Shown: in pieces, positions 27,185 to 35,307 of the stretch | Layout of the letters: each line of letters begins with the position of its first letter | How positions within the stretch are numbered: position 1 is the first letter of the stretch | Source: Planctomycetales bacterium ZRK34 | GTDB taxonomy: Bacteria > Planctomycetota > Phycisphaerae > Phycisphaerales > Zrk34 | Assembly: GCA_014873095.1 (NCBI GenBank) | Contig: CP050848.1 | Location: 3,717,850-3,781,849, forward strand | Direction of reading: 5' to 3' | Length of the DNA: 64,000 bases | Program-made: the position numbers and the translations under genes | The notes under the pieces: generated by a model | Seen by the model: the letters and a program-made list of their open reading frames with translations, nothing else | What the model was told of the DNA's origin: nothing | Database searches by the model: none

Positions 27185-27208
27185 TCTCCCGCTGGTCGGG
27201 AGATTTTT
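27185..27208 (+). promoter_or_regulatory. Terminator-like hairpin at the very 5' end of the rpsP leader
   Basis: TCTCCCG, a five-base loop and CGGGAGA, followed by TTTTT. Placed at the predicted transcript start and before the rpsP ribosome site, it could act as an attenuator or as a 5'-end stabilising hairpin. Its role is inferred. Confidence 0.5.
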
Positions 27209-27230
27209 GTCAGCATTGGAGCGCCGCCAC

Positions 27231-27524
27231 ATGGCCGTGAAGCTACGACTCAAACGAATGGGCTCGACGCACCGACCGGTCTATCGCCTGACCGCGGTGG
27301 ATGGTCGCAAGAAGCGCGACGGTCGTGTGATCGAAGAGCTGGGACAGTACAACCCCCGCGAGGCGGACCCCGCCAAGCAGGCGAACCTCAAGCTCGACCG
27401 CTGCGCCTACTGGCTCAGCGTCGGCGCTCAGCCCAGCGAGACCGTCGCCGGTCTGCTGCACAAGGCGGGCCTGACAGCCAAGGCCGGCACCAAGGCCGAG
27501 GCTCAGCCCACCGCCTCGGCGTAA
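27231..27524 (+). CDS. rpsP: 30S ribosomal protein S16
   Basis: 97 residues. MAVKLRLKRMGSTHRPVYRL and LGQYNP are diagnostic of S16, which binds the 5' domain of 16S rRNA. GGAG lies nine bases before the ATG. The last ~18 residues form an Ala/Lys-rich tail beyond the core. Operon with trmD and rplS, the common bacterial order (rimM, usually between, is missing here). Confidence 0.96.
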   Translation: MAVKLRLKRMGSTHRPVYRLTAVDGRKKRDGRVIEELGQYNPREADPAKQANLKLDRCAYWLSVGAQPSETVAGLLHKAGLTAKAGTKAEAQPTASA

Positions 27525-27579
27525 GCTGAGACTGCCGTACGCTTCCGGAAATCCATTCCGGGGGCGGGTGGTGTGAATC

Positions 27580-28272
27580 ATGCGGATCGATGTGCTGACG
27601 CTGTTCCCGGAGATGTTCGAACCCGTACTCGGGGCCAGCATCCTCGGTCGAGCAGCCAAAGCCGAAAAGGTCAGTTACCACCTGACCAACATCCGCGACC
27701 ACACCACCAACAAGCACGGCAAGGTCGACGATCGACCCTACGGCGGCGGACCTGGCATGGTCATGGCCGCCCAGCCGATCTGGGATGCCGTCGCCAGCGT
27801 CGAGTCACAGGACCCGGCCCCCGCGACGCGGATCCTCACCAGCCCGCAGGGCCAACCGCTCACGCAGCGACTGGCCGAGCAGCTGGCCGAAAAACCCAGG
27901 CTTCTGATCATCGCCGGTCACTACGAAGGCATCGACCAGCGGGTGATCCAGAAGCTGGACCCGATGCCGATCAGCATCGGTGATTACGTGCTCAGCGGCG
28001 GGGAGTTGCCCGCCATGGTGTTGATCGACGCCATCGTCCGGCTCATCCCCGGCGTGCTCGGTCACGAAGACTCGGCCCACCACGACTCGTTCAGCGAAGG
28101 GGCCGACCGGATCCTTGAAGGTCCGCAGTACACCCGCCCGCCGGTATGGCAGGGCATGCAGGTTCCCGAGATCCTGCTTTCTGGAGACCACGCCGCCATC
28201 GAGGCATGGCGCAAGCAACAGGCCCGGCAGATCACCGCCGATCGTCGCCCCGACCTGTTGGATAACGAATAA
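27580..28272 (+). CDS. trmD: tRNA (guanine-N1)-methyltransferase TrmD
   Basis: 230 residues. MRIDVLTLFPEMFEP opens the protein; RPYGGGPGMVM and the SPOUT trefoil-knot motif ISIGDYVLSGGELPAMVLIDA are present. TrmD makes m1G37 in tRNAs with G36 and prevents +1 frameshifts. The substrate includes the tRNA-Pro(GGG) type encoded in this window. Genes rpsP and rplS flank it. Confidence 0.96.
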   Translation: MRIDVLTLFPEMFEPVLGASILGRAAKAEKVSYHLTNIRDHTTNKHGKVDDRPYGGGPGMVMAAQPIWDAVASVESQDPAPATRILTSPQGQPLTQRLAEQLAEKPRLLIIAGHYEGIDQRVIQKLDPMPISIGDYVLSGGELPAMVLIDAIVRLIPGVLGHEDSAHHDSFSEGADRILEGPQYTRPPVWQGMQVPEILLSGDHAAIEAWRKQQARQITADRRPDLLDNE

Positions 28273-28320
28273 TGTTTAGCGGCGGGGCAACGCCCCGCGT
28301 TCCGCTCAAAGGACAATGTC

Positions 28321-28698
28321 ATGAGCCAGCAACTGATCGAATCCGTCGAAGCCGCCCAGCTTAAGACCGACCTGCCGACCGTCAACGTCGGCGACACCGT
28401 CGATGTGCACTGCCGCATCATCGAAGGCGACAAAGAGCGCGTCCAGGTCTTCACCGGCGTGGTCATCGCCACCAAGGGCCGCGGCATCGCCAAGACCATC
28501 ACCGTCCGCCGCATCGTCGCCAACGAAGGCGTCGAGCGCGTCTTCCCGGTGCATAGTCCCCGCGTGGCCCAGATCGAGGTCAAGCGTCAGGGTCACGTCC
28601 GCCGCGCCAAGCTGCATTACCTCCGCCAGCGCGTCGGCAAGGCCCGCCGCCTCCGCGACAAGCGCCGCGGCCTGCAGACCGAGACCCCCTCGAACTAA
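28321..28698 (+). CDS. rplS: 50S ribosomal protein L19
   Basis: 125 residues. VGDTVDVHCRIIEGDKERVQ, VEVxR-like strands, the RIVANEGVERVFPVHSP segment and RRAKLHYLR identify L19, which lies at the interface of the two subunits. AAAGGA precedes the ATG at a good distance. Last gene of the operon, followed by a strong terminator. Confidence 0.96.
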   Translation: MSQQLIESVEAAQLKTDLPTVNVGDTVDVHCRIIEGDKERVQVFTGVVIATKGRGIAKTITVRRIVANEGVERVFPVHSPRVAQIEVKRQGHVRRAKLHYLRQRVGKARRLRDKRRGLQTETPSN

Positions 28699-28771
28699 CA
28701 CCCCCAAGCCCGATGCTGAGCGAGCCACAGGCGAGCGAAGCGTCGGGGTGCTCGGGCCCAACAGCCTCTCC

Positions 28772-28799
28772 AACGACCGCGCTTGCGCGGTCGTTTTTT
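28772..28799 (+). terminator. Terminator of the rpsP-trmD-rplS operon
   Basis: AACGACCGCG and CGCGGTCGTT form a perfect ten-base-pair stem with a CTTG tetraloop, followed by T residues. Confidence 0.9.
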
Positions 28800-28842
28800 A
28801 TTACCATGGCTTGATCGCACGCTACTTCACGAGGTCAAAACC

Positions 28843-30537
28843 ATGCCAAAGATTCTGTGCGCATCGCTGATCGCGCTGTTGTGTCTGTCCGTTGCCGCTT
28901 GGGCGGAGGATGCGCCCAAGGGCACGCTGACCAAGTACACCTTCGACCAGAGCCGAATCTTCCCCGGCACGGTGCGCGACTACTGGGTCTACATCCCGGC
29001 GCAGTACGACGGGTCCAAACCCGCGTGCGTGCATGTGAATCAGGACGGTGTGCAGTTTGATGCCCCGGTTGTGTTCGATCAGCTGATCGCCCAAGGCAAG
29101 ATGCCCGTGACGATCGGCGTGTTTGTCCGCCCGGGTGTCGTCCCGGCCCCGACGGACAACGCCCAGCCGCGCTTCAACCGCAGCTACGAGTACGACTCGA
29201 CCAACGACAACTATGTCCGCTTTCTGCTGGATGAACTGCTGCCGCACATCGAGAAGACACTCGGCCTCAAGCTCTCGCACGATGGCAACGACCGCAGCAT
29301 CGGCGGCACCAGCAGTGGGGCGATCTGCGCGTTCAACGCCGCCTGGCGCCGACCCGACGCTTTCAGTCGTGTCTTCAGTGGGGTCGGCACCTTCATCGGT
29401 CTTCGCGGGGCCGATGAATTCCCGATCTGGATTCGCAAGACCGAGCCCAAGCCGATCCGCGTGTTTCTTCAGGATGGCACGGGCGATTTGAACATCTACT
29501 GCGGCGACTGGTGGATGGCGAACCAGACGATGCAGCGTGCGCTCGAGTTCGCCGGCTACGAAGTCAATCACGCCTGGGATGAAGGCGGCCACAACCAGAA
29601 GGGGGCCAAAGCGGTGTTCCCCGAAGCGATGACGTGGTTGTGGAAAGACTGGCCGCAGCCGGTGCAGGCCGGACTCGGGTCGCCGAAGATGCAGCAACTA
29701 TTGATACCGGGTGAAGACTGGCAACTGGTCGCCGAGGGATTCAAATCCACCGAAGGCCCGGCCGTCAACGCGAAGGGCGAGGTCTTTTTCAACGACGGAC
29801 CGAACAACAAAACTTACCACGAACAGCCCGATGGCAAGGTCGTCGAGTTTCTCAACGACACGCAGCGCGGCGACGGGCAGGCGTTCGGCCCCGATGGCCG
29901 GTTGTACTCCGTGGCCGCCGGCGCCGAGAAGATCATCGCCTACAGCCCGGACGGCAAAGCGGAAGTCATCGCAGGCGGCTTCCGCGGCAACGACCTGGTC
30001 GTCGGTCACGATGGCAGCATCTACGTGACTGAACCCGGCTGGGACGGCCGCACGCGCAGCAAGATATGGTACATCACGCCGGGCGGTGAAAAGAAGATCG
30101 TCGATCGCGGGTTGAAGTTCTCCAACGGCATCACGATGTCGCCGGATCAGACACAACTTTACGTCGCCGACTCGCGCTCGCATTACGTATACAGCTATCA
30201 GATATCAGGCCCCGGCAAGCTGCGTTACAAGCAGAAGTATTTCTACTTGCACGTGCCGGATGAAGCCGATGACAGCGGGGCGGACGGGATGTGTGTCGAT
30301 CGTGACGGGCGGTTGTACGTCGCCACGCGCATGGGCATTCAGGTGTGCGATCAGCCGGGGCGCGTCAACTGCATCATCCCGACGCCCAACGGCCGCGTGT
30401 CGAATCTCTGCTTCGGCGGGCCGAACTTCGACACGCTCTACGCCACGTGTCGCGACAAGGTGTACAAACGCAAGCTGAAAGTCCGCGGGGCTCAGGAATT
30501 CGACACCCCGGTCGATCCCGGCAAGCCTCGGTTGTAA
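28843..30537 (+). CDS. Secreted esterase fused to an SMP-30/gluconolactonase-like domain
   Basis: 564 residues. Signal peptide at about 1-21 (ends AAWA). Residues ~30-280 form an alpha/beta-hydrolase of the Fes/esterase-D type: nucleophile in GGTSSGAICAFNAA, acid and His in DEGGHNQKGA. Residues ~290-560 are a six-bladed-propeller SMP-30/gluconolactonase domain (STEGPAVNAKGEVFFND, SNGITMSPDQTQLYVADS). Both domains occur separately elsewhere; the fusion suggests sequential opening of ester and lactone bonds in one secreted enzyme. Start chosen at the ATG with GAGG upstream rather than 20 codons earlier inside the terminator. Confidence 0.83.
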   Translation: MPKILCASLIALLCLSVAAWAEDAPKGTLTKYTFDQSRIFPGTVRDYWVYIPAQYDGSKPACVHVNQDGVQFDAPVVFDQLIAQGKMPVTIGVFVRPGVVPAPTDNAQPRFNRSYEYDSTNDNYVRFLLDELLPHIEKTLGLKLSHDGNDRSIGGTSSGAICAFNAAWRRPDAFSRVFSGVGTFIGLRGADEFPIWIRKTEPKPIRVFLQDGTGDLNIYCGDWWMANQTMQRALEFAGYEVNHAWDEGGHNQKGAKAVFPEAMTWLWKDWPQPVQAGLGSPKMQQLLIPGEDWQLVAEGFKSTEGPAVNAKGEVFFNDGPNNKTYHEQPDGKVVEFLNDTQRGDGQAFGPDGRLYSVAAGAEKIIAYSPDGKAEVIAGGFRGNDLVVGHDGSIYVTEPGWDGRTRSKIWYITPGGEKKIVDRGLKFSNGITMSPDQTQLYVADSRSHYVYSYQISGPGKLRYKQKYFYLHVPDEADDSGADGMCVDRDGRLYVATRMGIQVCDQPGRVNCIIPTPNGRVSNLCFGGPNFDTLYATCRDKVYKRKLKVRGAQEFDTPVDPGKPRL

Positions 30538-30557
30538 GAAGAGTTCGATTTGAAAAT

Positions 30558-30623
30558 TGTGGCACAGCCGCCCCCGGCTGTGCGTACGCAACCTTCAGCA
30601 CAGCCGGGGGCGGCTGTGCCACA
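30558..30623. repeat. Inverted repeat, family 1, copy A
   Basis: Two perfect 26-bp arms, TGTGGCACAGCCGCC... at 30558-30583 and its complement at 30598-30623, enclose a 14-base loop. It sits between convergent genes. A second copy with one arm mismatch and the same loop length lies at 37316-37381. It could act as terminator, but there is no T-run. Confidence 0.85.
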
Positions 30624-30641
30624 GTGCTGCGATCGAAGCTG

Positions 30642-31637
30642 TTACGGACTGCGGACTTCACACGTGACGTGCACCAGCGGCAGGTCGTCGGGGAGCATCG
30701 CTTTGTAGTGGTCCGGCGACTTGGGATCGGGGCTGATCACGGCGAGTTCGGCGGCGTAGATGCCCGGGCCGATTGACCAGATGTGCAGGTCGGACAGGCG
30801 GTCATCGTCGGTTTCGAGGGCGGCTTTGACCGCGTCGACCAGATGCGACGAGGCGGCGTGATCCAGCAGTGTTCGACTGGTTGTTTTGAGCAACCCTATC
30901 GCCCAGGTCGCCACGAGGATCGCCCCGAGAATACCCATCGCCGGGTCCATCCAGTTCTGACCGAAATACTTGCCGCACAGCAGGGCGACGATCGCCAGCA
31001 CGCTGGTCAACGCATCGGCCAGCACGTGCAGGTACGCCGCCCGCAGATTGTGGTCATGGTGCTCGTGTTCATGCGCGTGATGATGGTGATCATGATCGTG
31101 ATCGTGATCGTGATCGTGGTCATGTTCATCGCCGTGGCTGTGGCCGTGATCATGGACATCGAGGATGAGGGCACAGATGGCGTTGACGATCAGGCCGATG
31201 ACAGCGACGCCGATGGCGTAGTTGAACTGAATCTCAACGGGATTGATCAGGCGGTGGATCGACTCGGCGGCCATCATGAGGGCGAACACGCCCAGCAGAA
31301 CCGCGCCGGTGTACCCGCCGAGGGCATTGACCTTGCCGGTGCCGAAGCTGAAGCGCACATCGCGCGCATGGCGACGGGCGTAGACATAAGCGAAGTAGGT
31401 GATGGCCAGCGCGGCGGCGTGCGAGGCCATGTGCAGACCGTCGGCCAGCAGGGCCATCGACCCGAAGGCGATGCCGGTGGCGATCTCGATGACCATCATC
31501 GAGGCGGTGACGCCGATGACGATCAGCGTGCGGCTCTCCCCGGCGCGGGCCTGATCCTGCCCGAACACGTGGTCGTGTTCGTGGCCGAGGGGATGACGAC
31601 GGGGGCGTCCGGTCGGTTCGGGGGCGTGCATATGCAT
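30642..31637 (-). CDS. Cation diffusion facilitator (Zn/Co exporter, DmeF-like)
   Basis: 331 residues. Six membrane spans; the CDF metal site is HMASH/ADGLH type (LLADGLHMASHAAALA near residue 65 and HVLADALTSVLAIVA near 205). Between spans IV and V lies a very His/Asp-rich loop (about 155-195) with repeated DH pairs, which should buffer metal before export. The loop is coded by five tandem GATCGT-type hexamers (31088-31117), so its length can change by slippage. A His-rich N-terminus (HEHDHVF) fits DmeF-like cobalt/zinc exporters. It follows an NRAMP-like gene by nine bases, so import and export genes share an operon. Confidence 0.87.
   Translation of the reverse strand: MHMHAPEPTGRPRRHPLGHEHDHVFGQDQARAGESRTLIVIGVTASMMVIEIATGIAFGSMALLADGLHMASHAAALAITYFAYVYARRHARDVRFSFGTGKVNALGGYTGAVLLGVFALMMAAESIHRLINPVEIQFNYAIGVAVIGLIVNAICALILDVHDHGHSHGDEHDHDHDHDHDHDHHHHAHEHEHHDHNLRAAYLHVLADALTSVLAIVALLCGKYFGQNWMDPAMGILGAILVATWAIGLLKTTSRTLLDHAASSHLVDAVKAALETDDDRLSDLHIWSIGPGIYAAELAVISPDPKSPDHYKAMLPDDLPLVHVTCEVRSP
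31088..31117. repeat. Tandem GATCGT hexamers inside the CDF gene
   Basis: Four perfect GATCGT units (31094-31117) preceded by one GATCAT unit. In frame they code for Asp-His pairs in the metal-binding loop. Confidence 0.8.
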
Positions 31638-31646
31638 GTGGGTATG

Positions 31647-33401
31647 TTATGCAGCCCGGGCCTTGCGTCGAACGTGAATGATCAGGCCGAGCACGGTCAG
31701 GGCGAGGATGAACCCGATGGCGACCCATCGCACTTCGATCTGCGTGCCGGGGATCAATTGCGTGCGCGACCAGATCGACCATGCCGCCCCGAACGTCGCC
31801 AGCGACACGGCTGCCAGCGTGAGCACATTCCACAACAGACGCTTGAACCCGCGCGGCATGGCGTCGCCCAGCAGCTTACGCTGATTCAGCAGCGCGAAGA
31901 ATGTGATGTACGCAATCGGCAGCAGCATCATGCCGAACACGCTCGTCGGCACCGACAGCCAGAACCGCGCCTGCCCGGCGAAGAGGAACGGCCCCGTTGC
32001 CCCGGTGCATACCGCCAGCAGCGCGCCGATGCGGTGCGGCCAGCCGCGTGCCGGCACGCCCAGCATCTCGCAGAACACAAACCCATTGATCAGCATCAGA
32101 ATGATGATCGTCGACAGCGCCATGCCGACCACGCCGAATCCGAACAGGTACTGGGCCACGCCCTTGCCCGTCAGCGGTTCCAGCGCCTGGGCGAGATCGA
32201 AGGCGTCGCGCTTGACCAGCATCGCCGCCATGCGTTTTTCCTCGGTGGGCAGCTTGTCGCGCAGGGCTTGTTTTTCCGTATCAGACAGCGCGGCGTAGCC
32301 ATCGATTTCGGCGGCGAGTCGGCCGTCGACGAGACCCAGGTAGCCGCGCATGGCGTTCGGCGCCGGGGTGACCAGCTTGCCGTTGGCGTCGGTTTCCCCG
32401 AGCACGCCGGCCGCCGGCTGATGGTGAAACTGCGTGGCCGAAGCGATCACGACGCAACTTGTCGCCAGCATGAACGGAATGAAAAGCCCCGTCGCCAGGT
32501 CGAAGATCGCCAGTCCGCGGAAGGTTTTGTCCCAGCCCTTGGCGAGCATCGAGTAGGGCATGAGGAAGGTCATGTTGATGCCGACAGCCGTGGCGGCGGC
32601 GGTGACCATCACATCGCGCTGCTGGCTGAGCACGATGCCCGTCCAGTGATCGGCGTACTGGCCCGTCGCCTCGATGGCATCACGGATCGACGGCGCCGGC
32701 TGCGTGAGCAATGACAGATCGGGGATGTACCCGGCGAAGACGCTCGGCCAATCGATCACGCCGCGCCAACTCATCGTCAACACCACACCGAAAAAGCACA
32801 ACACGATCGCCGCGACCATCACCTTCAACAGAATCTCGAAAAGCTTAATGCCCCAGCCGCCCGAATCGTAAAACCACACGATGATCGTCGCCACAATAAA
32901 CAGTGCCGCGATGCACATCAGCACGCCGGTGGTGTCGCTGACGCCGGACTCCGCCCCGACGAGGCCGGGTGCGAGGTTCTGCCGCATCGCCGCGGTCGCC
33001 AGTGAAAACTGCGGCATGGTCCAGACAAGGTTTGCCATCAGCGTCGCGATCGCCCAGCCCCAGCCCAGCACCGGGTTCACATGCTTGTTGATCGAAACAA
33101 ACGGGCGCTCGCCGGTCGAAAGCACGACGTACCCGATCGCGCTGAGCATGATCACACCCATGATCATCGCCAGCGGTTGAAGCCACATCAGGCTGAACCC
33201 CGCGAGCACGCCGAGGTACAGCGACCCGGCCAGGGAGTTGCCGCCGAGCGTGATCGCGCCCTGCAGCCAGCCGGGGCCCGAGAGTCTGATCCACGCGCCG
33301 AAGGTCGCCATGCGGCCACGCGCCTTGGCGTCGATCAGAAGCTGCCGATCGGCGGCGACACGTGAGCTTTGCACTTCCGGGGGCGACGACTCTTGATTCA
33401 T
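31647..33401 (-). CDS. NRAMP-like divalent metal transporter, motif-deviating
   Basis: 584 residues with about 11-12 membrane spans. The start of span 1 (SGPGWLQGAITLGGNS) aligns with NRAMP, but the metal-binding DPGN of span 1 appears as LGGNS and the MPH of span 6 as MPY (GINMTFLMPYSMLAKGW). The canonical ligands are thus missing, so the transported ion may not be Mn or Fe. A ~100-residue loop around residue 340-400 is charged. Paralogue of the gene at 33633, from which it is divergent. I infer the family from fold-level motifs only. Confidence 0.72.
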   Translation of the reverse strand: MNQESSPPEVQSSRVAADRQLLIDAKARGRMATFGAWIRLSGPGWLQGAITLGGNSLAGSLYLGVLAGFSLMWLQPLAMIMGVIMLSAIGYVVLSTGERPFVSINKHVNPVLGWGWAIATLMANLVWTMPQFSLATAAMRQNLAPGLVGAESGVSDTTGVLMCIAALFIVATIIVWFYDSGGWGIKLFEILLKVMVAAIVLCFFGVVLTMSWRGVIDWPSVFAGYIPDLSLLTQPAPSIRDAIEATGQYADHWTGIVLSQQRDVMVTAAATAVGINMTFLMPYSMLAKGWDKTFRGLAIFDLATGLFIPFMLATSCVVIASATQFHHQPAAGVLGETDANGKLVTPAPNAMRGYLGLVDGRLAAEIDGYAALSDTEKQALRDKLPTEEKRMAAMLVKRDAFDLAQALEPLTGKGVAQYLFGFGVVGMALSTIIILMLINGFVFCEMLGVPARGWPHRIGALLAVCTGATGPFLFAGQARFWLSVPTSVFGMMLLPIAYITFFALLNQRKLLGDAMPRGFKRLLWNVLTLAAVSLATFGAAWSIWSRTQLIPGTQIEVRWVAIGFILALTVLGLIIHVRRKARAA

Positions 33402-33574
33402 GGATTACACCTTTTTGTGGACAAAATGGACGGGCCCCAATGATGCGGAATCAATCCGGCGGCATAACACGGGCCGGCGGCGATTTAATGCATGGCCCTA
33501 TTGAAAACGCTCGAAGCCCTGCTGCAAAGCCCCTGACGGAAAACATGGGACGTGGTGACGAGTTTGTGTCGTCT

Positions 33575-33600
33575 TGGCGGTCCACTTAGAATGACCGCCA
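33575..33600 (+). promoter_or_regulatory. Hairpin in the leader of the second NRAMP-like gene
   Basis: TGGCGGTC and GACCGCCA pair around a ten-base loop, 32 bases before the ATG at 33633. It lacks a T-run, so a regulatory or protective leader structure is more likely than a terminator. Confidence 0.4.
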
Positions 33601-33632
33601 CTTTACGCCATGTCAATCCTGGAGGCATTTGT

Positions 33633-35171
33633 ATGTCGGAACAAAAATCCGCTGGTCTGCCGATGACCGCCAAGTGGGACCCCGAAAAACTCGCTCAAGA
33701 AAAAGCGGAGTTGCAGGAGCTTGCTGCACGCCCGTTTGTCGGTCGAGCCGGGGGCTACATCAAACGCACGGGCCCGGGCCTGCTTCAGAGCGCGATGACG
33801 CTCGGGGCCGGCAGCGCCACGGCATCGGTCGTCGCCGGGGCGAGCTTCGGGTACAAGCTGCTGTGGGTTCAGCCGGTGGCGATGTTCCTCGGCGTGATGA
33901 TGCTCGCGGCGCTGGGCAACGTGGTATTGACCCGCGGCGAGCGGCCGTACCGCGCCTTCGCCCGTGAGTTCAGCTATGTGATCGTGCTGCTGTGGGCGTT
34001 GGGCACGATCATGGCGTCGATCATCTGGCACTTCCCGCAATACGGCCTGGCTGCCGGGGCGGCGCGCGACCTGGTCGCCATGGCGGGCGCCAGCGTGTCC
34101 ACGGTCAGCGCCGATGGCGGCACCTCGCTGACGACCACCGGCATCGTCGTCAGCTTCATCGCCGGCATCATCATTCTCGCCATCAATGCGTTCACCGTCT
34201 TCAGCTACGGGTCCAACGCACGCGGCATCAAGCTTTACGAATGGTTCCTGCGACTGATCATCGGGTCGGTCATCTTGATGTTCCTGATCGTCGTGATCGC
34301 CAGCGCATCGAAGATCCAGTGGGCTGAAGTCGGCAAGGGCTTCATCGGCTGGTACGGCATTCCCGGCATCGGTGATTCCGATGGCAAGTCGATGACGCTC
34401 GTGCTCGGCATGCTCGGCGCCGCCGTCGGCATCAACATGACCTTCCTGTACCCGTACTCGCTGCTGGCCAAGGGCTGGGGCGAAGACCACAAGACGCTCA
34501 GCCGCTGGGACCTGGGCATGAGCATGTTCCTGCCGTTCGTGATGGTGACCTCGCTGGTGATCATCGCGATGCCGGCGACCGGCGTGTACGACGGCGTCGA
34601 CGGTGTCCGCGAAGGGCTCAAGCCGCTGCAGGCCGCTGAATCCTTCAAGGGCGTGCTCGGCGAAAAGGCCGGCCGCATCATCTTCGACCTCGGCCTGATC
34701 GGCATGACCTGCGGCGCGATCAGCACCCACATGGTCGTCTGCGGGTTCACCTTCTGCGAAATGTTCGGCCTGGAATACACGCGGGCCCGCTTCCGCATGT
34801 TCGCCATGGTGCCGGCGATCGGTCTGTTCGGCGTCGTCGCCACGCTGCCGTTCTGGTTCCCCGTCGCCGCCTCGGCGGTCTGCTTCGCCATGCTGCCGAT
34901 CGCTTATCTGCTGTTCCTGATCATGAACAACAAGCGGAGCTACATCGGCAATGCCGTCGGCTCCGGCGCCAAGCGCGTCGTGTTCAACGTGCTGCTGATC
35001 ATCGCCCTGGCGATGGCCACCACCGGCTCGCTGATCAAAATTAAGGGCGGCGTGATCGACCGCATCGCCAAGGTCTTCAAGTCGGAAGACACCCCGGCCA
35101 TCACGGCCCCCGTCGATCCGCAGGCCCCCGAGGCCCCGAAGCCCGACGAGCTGCCGACCAAGCCCGAGTAA
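33633..35171 (+). CDS. NRAMP-like transporter, second paralogue
   Basis: 512 residues, 11-12 spans. GGAGG lies seven bases before the ATG. Span 1 reads RTGPGLLQSAMTLGAGSATA and span 6 GINMTFLYPYSLLAKGW: again no DPGN and no MPH. It shares the GINMTFL.PYS.LAKGW block with the protein coded at 31647-33401. The C-terminal ~35 residues are Pro/Glu-rich and probably cytosolic. The divergent pair suggests an old duplication followed by different regulation or substrate. Confidence 0.72.
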   Translation: MSEQKSAGLPMTAKWDPEKLAQEKAELQELAARPFVGRAGGYIKRTGPGLLQSAMTLGAGSATASVVAGASFGYKLLWVQPVAMFLGVMMLAALGNVVLTRGERPYRAFAREFSYVIVLLWALGTIMASIIWHFPQYGLAAGAARDLVAMAGASVSTVSADGGTSLTTTGIVVSFIAGIIILAINAFTVFSYGSNARGIKLYEWFLRLIIGSVILMFLIVVIASASKIQWAEVGKGFIGWYGIPGIGDSDGKSMTLVLGMLGAAVGINMTFLYPYSLLAKGWGEDHKTLSRWDLGMSMFLPFVMVTSLVIIAMPATGVYDGVDGVREGLKPLQAAESFKGVLGEKAGRIIFDLGLIGMTCGAISTHMVVCGFTFCEMFGLEYTRARFRMFAMVPAIGLFGVVATLPFWFPVAASAVCFAMLPIAYLLFLIMNNKRSYIGNAVGSGAKRVVFNVLLIIALAMATTGSLIKIKGGVIDRIAKVFKSEDTPAITAPVDPQAPEAPKPDELPTKPE

Positions 35172-35194
35172 CATTTTCATCACACGGACTGCCC

Positions 35195-35230
35195 AAGGCG
35201 GGGGGACATCATTCCCCCCGCCTTGTCTTT
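35195..35230 (+). terminator. Rho-independent terminator
   Basis: AAGGCGGGGGGA and TCCCCCCGCCTT form a twelve-base-pair stem around a six-base loop, followed by GTCTTTT, 23 bases after the NRAMP-like gene. Confidence 0.8.
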
Positions 35231-35307
35231 TGAAGACGCCAGCCACGCCGGGCAATAGCCCGCGATGCATTCACGTTTTGACACGCATCTGACGCTTGGA
35301 GAACTTC

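Noticed and set aside
30783-32714. 643-codon open frame on the plus strand
   Set aside because: Runs opposite two genes (CDF and NRAMP-like) and their junction, which a real gene would hardly do.
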